Positions 49,986 to 59,622 of a DNA stretch of 64,000 nt are shown here, one piece after another. Every line of letters begins with the position of its first letter. Position 1 is the first letter of the stretch. The translations under genes were made by a program, and so were the position numbers. The stretch is from Gallionella sp. (GTDB taxonomy: Bacteria > Pseudomonadota > Gammaproteobacteria > Burkholderiales > Gallionellaceae): NCBI GenBank assembly GCA_023229845.1, contig JALNYK010000002.1, forward strand, positions 1-64,000, in the 5' to 3' direction. The notes under the pieces were generated by a model, which made no database searches, was not told the origin of the DNA, and saw nothing but the letters and a program-made list of their open reading frames with translations.

Positions 49986-51788
49986 CTAGTGTCCCTCGTA
50001 CAGTTCGCGGATCTGCGTTGCATAGCGTTGCGCCAGCTCGCTACGCTTGATCTTCAGCGTCGGCGTCATCAGCCCATTCTCTATGCTCCAGGATTCGCGC
50101 ATCAGCAGCACGCGGTTAACCTTGGCATAGCCGGGGAAGCCGCGCAGGTTGCGCGCGATGCGTCTCAGCACCTTGGCCTCGACGCGGCTGTCGCTCAGCG
50201 CCTCGGGCATGTCGGCACGGATGCCGACCTCCTGCGCGAAATGCTGCCAACCTTCCGGGTTGACCACGCCGAGCACGACCAGATAGGGATGCGCCTCGCC
50301 GAACACCATCACCTGGTCGAACAGCGGGTCGTGCAGCATGGCGATCTCCATGTCGGTCGGCGGAATCTTCTCGCCGTTCGACATCACGATGATGTCCTTG
50401 GTGCGCCCGGTGATGTAGAGGTGGCCGGTGTCGGAGATATGCGCGACGTCGCCGGTGTTCAGCCAGCCGTCGGCATCTATTATTTCGCGCGTTACCTCCG
50501 GCTGGTTCCAGTAACCCATCATCACGTTCGGGCCCTTCACCAGCAGTTCGCCCTGCTCGCCGAGGCGCACCTGCACATCGCGTATCGGCTGGCCGACGCT
50601 GTCCGGAAAATTATTTTCCAGATGATTGCCGCTAATCACCGGGCTCGTCTCTGTCAGGCCATAGCCCTGCACCACCGGCAGCCCGAGGCCAACGAACACG
50701 CGCGAAATCTCCGGTGCCAGCGCAGCACCGCCGCTAATCGCGGTGCGCAGCCTGCCGCCCAGCCGGTCGAGGATCTTCTGCGCGACCAGTTTCTGCAGCA
50801 ACGGCCACAGCAGGAACGACGCCTTCCACGGCCCGCGTCCCTGTGCATATTCGAAGCGCGCCCAGCCGGTCTCGACCGCGAGGTGGAACAGGCGGCGCTT
50901 GAGCGGCGAACCTTCGTCCAGCTTGGTACGTATCGCCGCATAAATACGCTCGTAGATGCGCGGCACCGAAATCAGCAGCGTCGGACGGAGAAGCTGCATG
51001 TCTTCAGACAACTGCGGGATGGAACGCGCAAATGCCACCTTCGCCCCCGTCATCACCGCCAGGTAATAGCCCAGAGTGCGCTCGAAGGTATGCGACAACG
51101 GCAGGAACGACAGGAACAGGTCGTCGCCGCGCACCGCAAAAGTGTCCAGGCAGGCATGCGCGTTGGAGAGGATGTTGAGATGGCTGAGCATCACGCCCTT
51201 GGGACGGCCTGTGGTGCCGGAGGTATAGACGATGCTGGCGAGGTCGGTCAATGCTGCGGACAGCGCGGACTGCAGCCGCGCGGCCTCAGGCAGGAACTCG
51301 TCCATGCTCTTCAGACTGTGGTCATTGCTGTTGCGTATCTCGTCGATGCTGACGAAACACAGCACGCTGCGCATCTGGTCGCGCACGGTGCGCAGCGCCT
51401 GCCACTGCTCGGCATTCTCGAACAGCATCACCTTCACCTCGGCGTTGTTGACGATATAGGCGATGTTGTCGGGACGGTCCACGGTGTACAACGGCACCAC
51501 GACCAGCCCCAGCGACATCGCGGCCTGGTCGAACATCATCCAGTACGGGCAGTTACGCAGCATGATCGCAACCCGGTCGCCGCGCTGCAACCCGAGCCCG
51601 GCCAACGCCGCCTGCCAGCGCCCCACCTCGTCGCGCATCTCGCGCCAGCTGTAGTCGCGCCACTCGTTGCGGATGAAATGGCGGTAAGCGACCTTGTCCG
51701 GCGTGCGGCGTACGCGCTCCAGAAATAGCCCGTGCAAGGTCACAGCCTGCTGCGGCGTGATCACATCTTCTTGTTGTTGTACCTGCAT
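49986..51788 (-). CDS. Long-chain acyl-CoA synthetase (FadD-like)
   Basis: 600 residues of the AMP-forming superfamily. It shows the P-loop-like YTSGTTGRPKGVMLSH, the AMP motif YGLTETSPVISG, the TGD motif WLNTGDVAHI, and the adenylation lysine near the end. There is no signal peptide. It activates fatty acids imported by FadL. Length fits the eukaryotic-type long-chain subgroup rather than the E. coli FadD of about 560. The coupled thioesterase follows. Confidence 0.92.
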   Translation of the reverse strand: MQVQQQEDVITPQQAVTLHGLFLERVRRTPDKVAYRHFIRNEWRDYSWREMRDEVGRWQAALAGLGLQRGDRVAIMLRNCPYWMMFDQAAMSLGLVVVPLYTVDRPDNIAYIVNNAEVKVMLFENAEQWQALRTVRDQMRSVLCFVSIDEIRNSNDHSLKSMDEFLPEAARLQSALSAALTDLASIVYTSGTTGRPKGVMLSHLNILSNAHACLDTFAVRGDDLFLSFLPLSHTFERTLGYYLAVMTGAKVAFARSIPQLSEDMQLLRPTLLISVPRIYERIYAAIRTKLDEGSPLKRRLFHLAVETGWARFEYAQGRGPWKASFLLWPLLQKLVAQKILDRLGGRLRTAISGGAALAPEISRVFVGLGLPVVQGYGLTETSPVISGNHLENNFPDSVGQPIRDVQVRLGEQGELLVKGPNVMMGYWNQPEVTREIIDADGWLNTGDVAHISDTGHLYITGRTKDIIVMSNGEKIPPTDMEIAMLHDPLFDQVMVFGEAHPYLVVLGVVNPEGWQHFAQEVGIRADMPEALSDSRVEAKVLRRIARNLRGFPGYAKVNRVLLMRESWSIENGLMTPTLKIKRSELAQRYATQIRELYEGH

Positions 51789-51818
51789 CTCCCCTCCTTG
51801 ATTTTTATAATTTTATTA

Positions 51819-52640
51819 TCAGTCCAAAAACAGATCGCGCTGCAACTCGGCGCCGGACATGACCGCATAGCGATCGAAATCGACCATCCCCGCGACCCTC
51901 AGCACCTCCTCGTCGATGAAGAAGTTGCCGCTGCACTCGCGGCTGTTCCGCGTCAGAATCTGCCAGGCCGCATCGGCGACGATGGCCGGCTGGCGCGACG
52001 CGTTCAGCATCGATTCCGGAAAGTTGAATTCTATCGCCGCAGTCGCTATCGTCGTACGCGGCCACAGACAGTTCACCCCGATTCCGTCGTCGGCAAACTC
52101 GCGCGCCATGCCCAACGCACAAAGGCTCATGCCGTATTTCGAGATCGTATAGGCCAGATGCGGCGCGAACCACTTCGCATCCATGTTCAGCGGCGGCGAC
52201 AGATTCAGGATATGCGGATTGCCCGACAACTTCAGATGCGGAATGCAGGCCTGCGACATCAGGAAAGTCGCACGCATGTTCACGTCCCACATCCGGTCCA
52301 GCCGCTTCGGTGTCGTCTCCAGCGTACCGGTCAGTCCGATCGCACCGGCGTTGTTGACCAGAATATCGATGCCACCGAAGCGTTCGACAGTCTGTTTCAC
52401 GACGGACTGGATCGCCTGTTCGTCGCGCACGTCGAGTTGTATCGCCAGCGCCTGCCCACCCGCGGCCTCTACCTCCGCGGCGACGCTGTGTATCGTGCCG
52501 GGCAGCTTGGGATGGGGCTCGGCGGTCTTGCCGGTGATGACCACCTTCGCGCCGTCGCGCGCGCAGCGCAATGCGATCTCGCGTCCGATGCCGCGCGAAG
52601 AGCCGGTGATGAACACCACCTTGTCGCGCAGTCCGGCCAT
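51819..52640 (-). CDS. Short-chain dehydrogenase (HSDL2-like)
   Basis: 273 residues with the cofactor motif TGSSRGIGR, NNAG, and the catalytic Y-x-x-x-K in YTISKYG. An L-N-L-S-P stretch lies where the catalytic Ser is expected. The full pattern MAGLRDKVVFITGSSRGIG resembles the HSDL2 subgroup (peroxisomal-type lipid SDRs). ATG 52640 overlaps the stop of the FadE-like gene (TGATG). It probably reduces or oxidises a lipid-derived hydroxy or keto acyl-CoA; the substrate is unknown. Confidence 0.88.
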   Translation of the reverse strand: MAGLRDKVVFITGSSRGIGREIALRCARDGAKVVITGKTAEPHPKLPGTIHSVAAEVEAAGGQALAIQLDVRDEQAIQSVVKQTVERFGGIDILVNNAGAIGLTGTLETTPKRLDRMWDVNMRATFLMSQACIPHLKLSGNPHILNLSPPLNMDAKWFAPHLAYTISKYGMSLCALGMAREFADDGIGVNCLWPRTTIATAAIEFNFPESMLNASRQPAIVADAAWQILTRNSRECSGNFFIDEEVLRVAGMVDFDRYAVMSGAELQRDLFLD

Positions 52641-55072
52641 CAGCCGTTCGCCCGCAACTCGTCCGGCGCGAAATCGTCCACCATGATGACCTTGCGGCGC
52701 AGCGCGTAATCGCGCTCCAGCAGCAAGGCCTGCTCGGCGTCGATCAGCCCGATGTCGCGCGCCTCGGCGATGCGCGGCAATTCCTCCAGCGCCTTCAGCT
52801 TGCCTGCCTTGCGCGCCTTCTCCAGTTCGGCCTGCAACGGTTCGCATTCCAGCGTGCTCGCGAGCGCCGCTTCGAGCGCGCCGACCGCATCGTTCTCGTC
52901 CTTCGCGATGAACATGCCATCGGTCAACCGGTCGCGCGCCGCACCCGGCTGCATCAGCAGCTTCGCGATCTCGTGGCCGAGCCGGTCGGAAGGCGGCGAC
53001 AGGCGCAGCCCGACCGGGAACACCAGCGTGCCCAGCAGCCAGCGCATGATCCGGTTCGGGAAGTTCTGCACGATGCCGTCCAGCGCCTGCTGGATGCGGT
53101 ACAGCGCGTCTTGCATGGACCAGTGCAGCAAGGACAAGTCTTCGGCAGGACGGCCGTCGTCCTCGAAGCGCTTCAGCGTCGCCGAGCACAGATACATCAG
53201 GCTCAGCACGTCGCCCAGCCTGCCGGACAGTTTCTCGCGCCGCTTCAGCGAGCCGCCCAGCATGCCCATCGCCATGTCCGCCGCGAGTGCGAAGTTGGCC
53301 GAGAAGCGCGTCAGCTGCTGGTAGTAGCGTCGCGTTTCCGCGCCCGGCGGCGCGTGGATGCCGAGTCCGCCGGTGATGCCGAACACCAGGCTGCGCGCGG
53401 CGTTGCTCATCGCGAAACTGATGTGGCCGAACAGCGCCTCGTCGAACTGCTGCAGCGCGCGCTCCCTGTCCTGCTCGTGCGCCGCGGCGACTTCCCTCAG
53501 CACATAGGGATGGGCGCGGATCGCCCCCTGGCCGAAGATGATCATGCTGCGCGTCAGGATGTTCGCGCCCTCGACGGTGATGCCTATCGGCGTCTGCTGG
53601 TAGTCGCGGCCGAGATAGTTGTCCGGCCCGAGGCAGATGCCCTTGCCGCCGTGCAGGTCCATCGCATCGTTGATGACGATGCGGCCGCGTTCGGTGGCGT
53701 GGTATTTGATCACCGCGGAAATCACCGACGGCTTCTCGCCCATGTCCACCGCGAGTGCTGTGAAGCGCCGCGCCGCATCGACCATGTAGGTGTGCGCGCC
53801 GATGCGCGCCAGCGGTTCCTCTATGCCTTCGAAGCAGCCTATCGGCACTTTGAATTGTTTGCGCACGCGGGCGTAGGCACCGCTGGTGCGCGCGGCCATT
53901 TTCATGCCGCCGATGCTGCTGGCCGGCAGCGAGATCGAGCGCCCCGCCGCGAGGCATTCCATCAGCATGCGCCAGCCCTGACCGACGCGCGAGGTGCCGC
54001 CGATCACATAATCGATGGGGATGAACACATCCTTACCTTGCGTCGGGCCATTGAGGAACGCGGAGTTCAGCGGAAAGTGGCGACGCCCGAGCTGCACGCC
54101 AGCCGTGTCCGCCGGGATCAGCGCCAGCGTGATGCCGCGCTCGGTCTCGCCGCCGAGCAAACGTTCCGGATCGTACAGCTTGAACGCCAGCCCCAGCAGC
54201 GTCGCGACCGGCGCCAGCGTGATGTAGCGCTTCTCCCAGTTCAGGCGTATGCCCAGCACATCTTTCTGCCCGCCGAATTCGCCGTAACATACGACGCCGT
54301 AGTCAGGGATCGCGCCGGCGTCGGAACCCGCGAACGGGCCGGTCAGCGCGAAGCACGGCACCTCCTGCCCCGTTGCCAGAGGACGCAGATATTTCTCCTT
54401 CTGCTCGTCGGTGCCGTAATGCAGCAACAATTCGGCCGGCCCCAGCGAATTCGGTACCATCACCGTCACCGCAGCCGTGCCGCTGCGCGAGGCCACCTTG
54501 GCGACGACCGCGGAATGCGCCTGCGCCGAGAACTCCAGTCCGCCGTAGCTCTTCGGCACGATCATGCCGAAGAAACCCTTGTCCTTAATGAACTGCCACA
54601 CTTCGGGCGGCAGGTCGGCGCGGTTGTGGGTGATGTCCCAGTCGTCCAGCATCGCGCACAGTTGCTCGACTTCGTTGTCGAGAAAGGCCTGCTCCTCGGG
54701 CTTGAGGCTGCACTTGGGGAACGCCAGCAGCTTGTCCCAGTCGGGATCGCCGCTGAACAGATCTCCGTCCCACCACACCGTGCCGGCGTCGATCGCCTCC
54801 TGTTCGGTCGACGAAATCGGCGGCAGCACCTTGCGGAATATTTTGAGGATGTTGCCGCTGACCAGGCTGCGGCGCAGCACGGGTATGCCGAACGTCATGA
54901 TGGCCAGGAACAGCAACACATAGACGATCTGCAAGGCAGTGTCCGAGATACGCGACTGGATCGCGATCACCGGCACGACCACCATCATCGCCAGCATCCA
55001 GCTGACAATGGAGGCACGGAAGAACGCCAGGATGGTGAAGACCGCACACGCCAGCAGGATGGTCAGAAACAT
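52640..55072 (-). CDS. Membrane-linked acyl-CoA dehydrogenase (FadE-like)
   Basis: 810 residues from ATG 55072, near the 814 of E. coli FadE. Two or three N-terminal hydrophobic segments (about 1-70) are followed by the FAD-type dehydrogenase with FALTGPFAGSDAGAI and DLHGGKGICLGPDN, and then a helical C-terminal extension. It introduces the first double bond in fatty acyl-CoA. A longer upstream reading to 55171 lacks a ribosome-binding site. It is the first gene of the fatty-acid cluster, coupled to the SDR. Confidence 0.9.
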   Translation of the reverse strand: MFLTILLACAVFTILAFFRASIVSWMLAMMVVVPVIAIQSRISDTALQIVYVLLFLAIMTFGIPVLRRSLVSGNILKIFRKVLPPISSTEQEAIDAGTVWWDGDLFSGDPDWDKLLAFPKCSLKPEEQAFLDNEVEQLCAMLDDWDITHNRADLPPEVWQFIKDKGFFGMIVPKSYGGLEFSAQAHSAVVAKVASRSGTAAVTVMVPNSLGPAELLLHYGTDEQKEKYLRPLATGQEVPCFALTGPFAGSDAGAIPDYGVVCYGEFGGQKDVLGIRLNWEKRYITLAPVATLLGLAFKLYDPERLLGGETERGITLALIPADTAGVQLGRRHFPLNSAFLNGPTQGKDVFIPIDYVIGGTSRVGQGWRMLMECLAAGRSISLPASSIGGMKMAARTSGAYARVRKQFKVPIGCFEGIEEPLARIGAHTYMVDAARRFTALAVDMGEKPSVISAVIKYHATERGRIVINDAMDLHGGKGICLGPDNYLGRDYQQTPIGITVEGANILTRSMIIFGQGAIRAHPYVLREVAAAHEQDRERALQQFDEALFGHISFAMSNAARSLVFGITGGLGIHAPPGAETRRYYQQLTRFSANFALAADMAMGMLGGSLKRREKLSGRLGDVLSLMYLCSATLKRFEDDGRPAEDLSLLHWSMQDALYRIQQALDGIVQNFPNRIMRWLLGTLVFPVGLRLSPPSDRLGHEIAKLLMQPGAARDRLTDGMFIAKDENDAVGALEAALASTLECEPLQAELEKARKAGKLKALEELPRIAEARDIGLIDAEQALLLERDYALRRKVIMVDDFAPDELRANG

Positions 55073-55215
55073 GCTTGAGATTCCCGGGATTATTCTTGTA
55101 GTTCGTTGCCGAACTTTAACGCGATACAACGAACCGCACAACAACGTAGGGCTTGTGTAGAGAGCAAACAAAAAATCCGGTTCTTATAGTCCTTAATTTG
55201 TACCTCCCCGGAATG

Positions 55216-55261
55216 TTTTCCACAATTGCCGTGAATGATCATGTGGAAACTCTGTGGATAA
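55216..55261. other. Cluster of DnaA-box-like sequences
   Basis: Three near matches to TTATCCACA in 46 bp: TTTTCCACA (55216-55224), the complement of TGTGGAAAC (55242-55250), and TGTGGATAA (55253-55261, an exact complement). They lie in the 292-bp gap between the FadE-like gene and the GGEEF cyclase. No dnaA or dnaN is in the window, so an origin is not supported; a DnaA-titration or regulation site is possible. Confidence 0.45.
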
Positions 55262-55364
55262 GTTGACAATCCCGTATTGGAACAATCGGGTAACGTGAAT
55301 GCTTAATTGCTGCACTAACCCGATTGCCGACAGGCAGGCAACGAAAAGGCGGGGTATGCGTATT

Positions 55365-57020
55365 TCAGATGGATAAGCCTGACGCCCGCACGACCTGATT
55401 GCGCCCGGCAATTTTGGCTTTATACAGCGCCTTGTCTGCGGCATCGCACAGTGTGATGGCGTTGCCGAAATCTGCGACTTCGGCGATCCCGCAACTGAAG
55501 GAAACGCAGAATTCATTTTCATCCGCCAGATGGCGCAGCTGCGAGAAATCCTCGCGGATCGCATCCAGCACTTCCGCGGCCGTTTCCCCATCGGTATTGC
55601 TCAGGATCACCGCAAACTCTTCGCCGCCATAGCGGCCGATTATGTCGATCTCGCGCAGCCGCTGTTTGAGCAGACGCGCAATGCTCTTGATCACACGATC
55701 TCCGACCGGGTGTCCATGAGTGTCGTTCACCTCCTTGAAGTGATCGATGTCTATCATCGCAAATGCTAGGGGTTTGTCCTGCCGTTTTGCCTGCGCCACT
55801 TCGCGGGCAAGCTGCTCCTTGATGGCGGTATGATTGAGCAAGCCGGTCAGGCTGTCGCGCACCATCAGAGAGCGCAGGACCAGAGAGCGTTTGATGCGGT
55901 TGCCGACGGATGCGATCAGGTGTTGCGGCTCCACCGGCTTGGTCAAAAAATCATCCCCGCCCAGCCCCATGGCCATGAGCTGTTTGTCGAGATTCCCTTC
56001 GGCGGAAAGAAATACGATAGGGATGCCGACGAAAGCGTCCAGTTGCCGTATCACCCTGGCCACCTCCATGCCGTTGCATTCCGGCATGTAGAGATCCAGC
56101 AATATCAGGTCGGGAACGAATTCGATCAGGGACTCCATCACAAGGAACGGATCGTTGATCGCCCTGACCTCCATGCCGGCCTGCTCCAGTATCGTCGAGT
56201 AATAGGAAGTGATGTATTCCGAATCGTCCACGATCAGGACCCGGTATGACGCCGGCGGCAGGGTCGAGGTCAACTCATCCAGCTTGTCGATCAGATTGCC
56301 GATATTGACCGGCTTGCTCAGATACTGGATGCCGCCGACGCGCACCGCTTCCAGCCTTGCCTTGAATTCGTTATGCGACGTTACAAAGATGACCGGGACG
56401 GGAACATCCCGCCCCTGCTGTATCTCTTTTATGACATTGATGCCGCCCCAGTCGTCCTCCGGAAAGGTGATATCCGTCATCACGACCACGTCCGGGTTGC
56501 TCTGCATCGCAAGGCGAAAATCCGACAACGTGTGGTATACGCTCACCTCATAACCGAAGTAACTGAGTTGAACGTTCAGCGACTCGGCAAGCGCCGGATC
56601 GTCTTCGACGACGAAGACATGCCGAAAGCCGGCGGGCCTCTTGCCGACCCGCGCGACATCGATCTCTTCGACCATCTCCGGAGCATCTCTGTGCATGGAC
56701 ACCTGATGGAGTTCGCTCAGCAATACCTGGATATGGAGGCATTGAGCCTCGTTCAATACCGTCTTCTCCCGTGCATGCTGCTGGAGACAAGATTCCAGGG
56801 AGCGCGCCACATCGCCGAGCATGGAAAACCCGAAGTTCTTTCCTGAACCGGACAAGGAATGTATCTTGCGGTGCAATGTCGAGAAGTTTTCCTCATCCCA
56901 ACGATCCCGAGGCAGCTTCTCCCACACCTGATCGATCTGTTTGAGCGTCTCCGGCAATTGCGCGGCATAGGCGTCGCACAAGAGTTTCAGCCTTGCTTGC
57001 TGTTCGTTCGGCTCGGACAT
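55365..57020 (-). CDS. HPt-REC-REC-GGEEF diguanylate cyclase
   Basis: 551 residues from ATG 57020 (GGAG site 8 bp upstream). Order: an HPt-like domain with His54 in HRKIHSLSGSG, a first receiver (phospho-Asp region VVVMTDITFPED), a second receiver (LLDLYMPECNG) and a GGDEF domain with G-G-E-E-F at 465-469 and an upstream REID inhibitory site. It makes c-di-GMP under control of a phosphorelay. No kinase is adjacent, so it may serve a distant sensor. No membrane segment is visible. Confidence 0.9.
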   Translation of the reverse strand: MSEPNEQQARLKLLCDAYAAQLPETLKQIDQVWEKLPRDRWDEENFSTLHRKIHSLSGSGKNFGFSMLGDVARSLESCLQQHAREKTVLNEAQCLHIQVLLSELHQVSMHRDAPEMVEEIDVARVGKRPAGFRHVFVVEDDPALAESLNVQLSYFGYEVSVYHTLSDFRLAMQSNPDVVVMTDITFPEDDWGGINVIKEIQQGRDVPVPVIFVTSHNEFKARLEAVRVGGIQYLSKPVNIGNLIDKLDELTSTLPPASYRVLIVDDSEYITSYYSTILEQAGMEVRAINDPFLVMESLIEFVPDLILLDLYMPECNGMEVARVIRQLDAFVGIPIVFLSAEGNLDKQLMAMGLGGDDFLTKPVEPQHLIASVGNRIKRSLVLRSLMVRDSLTGLLNHTAIKEQLAREVAQAKRQDKPLAFAMIDIDHFKEVNDTHGHPVGDRVIKSIARLLKQRLREIDIIGRYGGEEFAVILSNTDGETAAEVLDAIREDFSQLRHLADENEFCVSFSCGIAEVADFGNAITLCDAADKALYKAKIAGRNQVVRASGLSI

Positions 57021-57141
57021 GACCGCGCTCCAATATATATACAGGCTTGCTGTACCCTGCTTGCCGTGGTTGCCGGATTTCCCTGCCCGCACCGGCATTA
57101 AATGTTCTTCCCAATGAACCTTGAACCTTCGGATCAAACGG

Positions 57142-58854
57142 TCAGTTGTAGTAGGCCCTGGTGATGTATTGGGTCAGCATACGTTCGGTGTTGAAAAACG
57201 AGGCATTGAGCGCGATCGCATGGCGCATCACTTCGGCATAGTGGTCCGGTTCGTTGCTGAACATGGGCAGAATAATCATTTCCAGCTTGTTGTAGAGCGA
57301 CAGTGCATCCTCGGCATAGGTGCCGCCCGTGCTGGCGTTGCCGCCTATCGCCCAGCCGGTCACCCCCTCGATGCAGCCCTCTTCCCACCAGCCGTCCAGT
57401 ATGCTGAACGAGGGCACGCCATTGACGGCCGCCTTCATGCCGCTGGTGCCGGAAGCTTCGAGCGGCGGTTGCGGGGTGTTAAGCCAGAGATCCACGCCGG
57501 AGGTGATCAGCTTCGCCAGATCGATGCCGTAGTCTTCGACATAGACCAGTTTGACCTTGCCCTTGAGCGCCTCTCCGGCCTCATGGATGCGATGTATCAG
57601 CTGTTTGCCGGGCGTATCCTGAGGATGGGCCTTGCCCGCATAGACGATCTGGAGCGCGCCTGTTCCACCGGCTATTCCGGACAGTCGCCCGATATCCTGG
57701 AACAGCAGGTCGGCACGCTTGTATTCGGCGGCGCGACGCGCAAAGCCGATGGTGAATACTTCCGGTTCCAGGCCGATGCTGGTGAGCTCGTTCACCTTGG
57801 CGATGAGCGTCTGTTTCGCCTCGCGATGCGCCATCCACACGTCCCGTTTGGGAATGTTCAGCGCATAACGCAGGCTGGCATTGTCTTCGCGCCAGCCGGG
57901 AATGCGCCGGTCGAACAGTCTGGCGAACGAGGGGGCCGCCCAGGTTGCCGCATGCACGCCGTTGGTGATGGAATGGATGTCGTACTTGGAGAACTGCAGC
58001 TGCGTCACCTTGCCGTGGCGTTTCGCCACGCCATTGATGTAGTGGCTGTTGTCGAGCGCAAGGTAGGTCATGTTCAGCATGCCGTCCAGGCATAATTCCC
58101 GTTCGCGCTCGCAGAAGGCATCCTGATAACCGGTGACGACGCGATGCACCAGAGCCAGCGGATACTTGTCGTGTCCGGCGGGCACCGGGGTGTGAGTGGT
58201 GAAGATGCACTTGGGCCTGACCAGATGCATGAGCTCCGGTGTGATGACATGCTCCGTCTGCTCGTAGGCCATGTCCCATGCCTGTTTGGAAAGCTCGTAG
58301 GCCAGCTCCAGCGTCAGCAGCGCGGCATGCCCTTCGTTCATGTGATAGCGCTTGATGTCGCCGTAGCCCAACGCGCGCAGCATCCTGACGCCGCCGATGC
58401 CCAGCACCGCCTCCTGGCAGAGCCGGTATTGTTCGCCCCCACCGTAGAGGTGATCGGTGATCGCGCGATCCTGTACGGCATTTGATTCAATATCCGTGTC
58501 CAGGAACAGCACCGGCACGACAGCTCCGCCCAGCCCCTCGACCTCGTACTTCCAGGCTCGTATCTGCACCTCGCGCCCTTCGATCTCGATGGCGCAGCGC
58601 GGCTTCAGCTCCTGCAACAGCTCGGCCACCGGCCACTCTTCGTCCTGTTCGCTCTGCCAGCCGGCGGCATCGAGCTTCTGGCGAAAATAACCCTTGCGAT
58701 GCAGCAGCGTCACCACGAGCATCCGGATGCCGAGGTCGGCGGCAGAACGGACGGTGTCCCCGGCGAGGATGCCCAGACCGCCCGCATAGGTCGGCATGGC
58801 ATCGATCAAGCCGATCTCCATGCTGAAATAGGCGATGTGGTCCTTGCCGTCCAT
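57142..58854 (-). CDS. Alpha-glucan phosphorylase
   Basis: 570 residues of the short bacterial/archaeal glycogen phosphorylase subgroup. The N-terminus AYFSMEIGL...MPTYAGGLGILAGD, the mid motifs YHMNEGHAAL and THTPVPAGHD, and the PLP lysine region EASGTSGMKAAVNGV are present. It releases glucose-1-phosphate from alpha-1,4-glucans with phosphate. The gene is shorter than the classical 800-residue enzyme but complete for this subgroup. wrbA follows 12 bp after its start codon region on the same strand upstream; no other glycogen gene is in the window. Confidence 0.9.
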   Translation of the reverse strand: MDGKDHIAYFSMEIGLIDAMPTYAGGLGILAGDTVRSAADLGIRMLVVTLLHRKGYFRQKLDAAGWQSEQDEEWPVAELLQELKPRCAIEIEGREVQIRAWKYEVEGLGGAVVPVLFLDTDIESNAVQDRAITDHLYGGGEQYRLCQEAVLGIGGVRMLRALGYGDIKRYHMNEGHAALLTLELAYELSKQAWDMAYEQTEHVITPELMHLVRPKCIFTTHTPVPAGHDKYPLALVHRVVTGYQDAFCERERELCLDGMLNMTYLALDNSHYINGVAKRHGKVTQLQFSKYDIHSITNGVHAATWAAPSFARLFDRRIPGWREDNASLRYALNIPKRDVWMAHREAKQTLIAKVNELTSIGLEPEVFTIGFARRAAEYKRADLLFQDIGRLSGIAGGTGALQIVYAGKAHPQDTPGKQLIHRIHEAGEALKGKVKLVYVEDYGIDLAKLITSGVDLWLNTPQPPLEASGTSGMKAAVNGVPSFSILDGWWEEGCIEGVTGWAIGGNASTGGTYAEDALSLYNKLEMIILPMFSNEPDHYAEVMRHAIALNASFFNTERMLTQYITRAYYN

Positions 58855-58866
58855 GAGCGCCGCCGC

Positions 58867-59472
58867 TTATGTCTGTGCCAGACGCTTGGCAAGCATGGCG
58901 ACATGCTTGCCCTGGAAGCGGGCAACTTCCAGCTCGTTCTCGCTGGGCGTGCGCTTGCCGTCACCGCCCGCCAGCGTCGAGGCGCCGTAGGGCGAGCCGC
59001 CGCTGACCTCGGTCATGACCGTGAGTCCCTTGCAGGAATACGGCACGCCGACGATGACCATGCCGTGGTGCAGCAGCGTCGAGTGGAAGGAGGTGATCGT
59101 GGTCTCCTGTCCGCCGTGCTGCGTGCCGGTGCTGGTGAAGACGCTGGCGATCTTTCCGATCAATGCGCCGTTCATCCACAGCTTGCCGGTCTGGTCCAGA
59201 AAATTGCGCATCTGCGCGGCCATGTTGCCGAAGCGGGTCGGCGTGCCAAAGATGATCGCGTCATACTCGCCCAGTTCGTCGACGGTGGCGATGGGCGCAG
59301 GCTGGTCCAGCTTGACGCCCATCGCGCGCGCCCGCTCTTCCGGGATAATTTCCGGCACGCGCTTGACGATCACTTCCGCACCGTCGACGGCACGCGCGCC
59401 TTCCGCCTCGGCTTCAGCCATCCGCTCGATATGCCCGTACATGCTGTAATACAAAACGAGTACTTTTGCCAT
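58867..59472 (-). CDS. wrbA: NAD(P)H:quinone oxidoreductase WrbA
   Basis: 201 residues from ATG 59472 behind AGGAGG. It is a flavodoxin-fold protein with VLVLYYSMYGHIERMAEA, FGTPTRFGNMAAQMRNFLDQTG, the FTSTGTQHGGQE loop and a GGSPYG stretch. It reduces quinones by two electrons using FMN, protecting against oxidative quinone cycling. It is the first gene of a probable two-gene unit with the phosphorylase. A palindrome at 59524-59545 lies upstream and could control it. The longer open frame to 59526 is not used. Confidence 0.95.
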   Translation of the reverse strand: MAKVLVLYYSMYGHIERMAEAEAEGARAVDGAEVIVKRVPEIIPEERARAMGVKLDQPAPIATVDELGEYDAIIFGTPTRFGNMAAQMRNFLDQTGKLWMNGALIGKIASVFTSTGTQHGGQETTITSFHSTLLHHGMVIVGVPYSCKGLTVMTEVSGGSPYGASTLAGGDGKRTPSENELEVARFQGKHVAMLAKRLAQT

Positions 59473-59523
59473 GATTAGCCTCCTGTATGAGAGACCAAGC
59501 GTGCGGCGGATGGGATGGACTTT

Positions 59524-59545
59524 CAATACCTGAAACTTGGTATTG
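59524..59545. promoter_or_regulatory. Operator-like palindrome upstream of wrbA
   Basis: CAATACC (59524-59530) and GGTATTG (59539-59545) are exact inverted copies around 8 bp, 52 bp upstream of the wrbA start. The placement is typical of a repressor site; no regulator can be named. Confidence 0.4.
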
Positions 59546-59622
59546 TGTGGCTACGTTACGCAGGAGCACATCGATGGCGGCATCGTATGATGCGGCCTTA
59601 TTTACCGATCTTTCTGGACAGG

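Noticed and set aside
49989..51728. 579-codon frame opposite fadD
   Set aside because: Antisense of a conserved AMP-forming ligase; no motif of its own.
52973..55078. 701-codon frame opposite the FadE-like gene
   Set aside because: Antisense of a conserved dehydrogenase; rich in Arg, Gln and His with no fold signal.
55180..55364. Replication origin
   Set aside because: DnaA-like boxes exist, but no dnaA, dnaN, gidA or skew information supports oriC.
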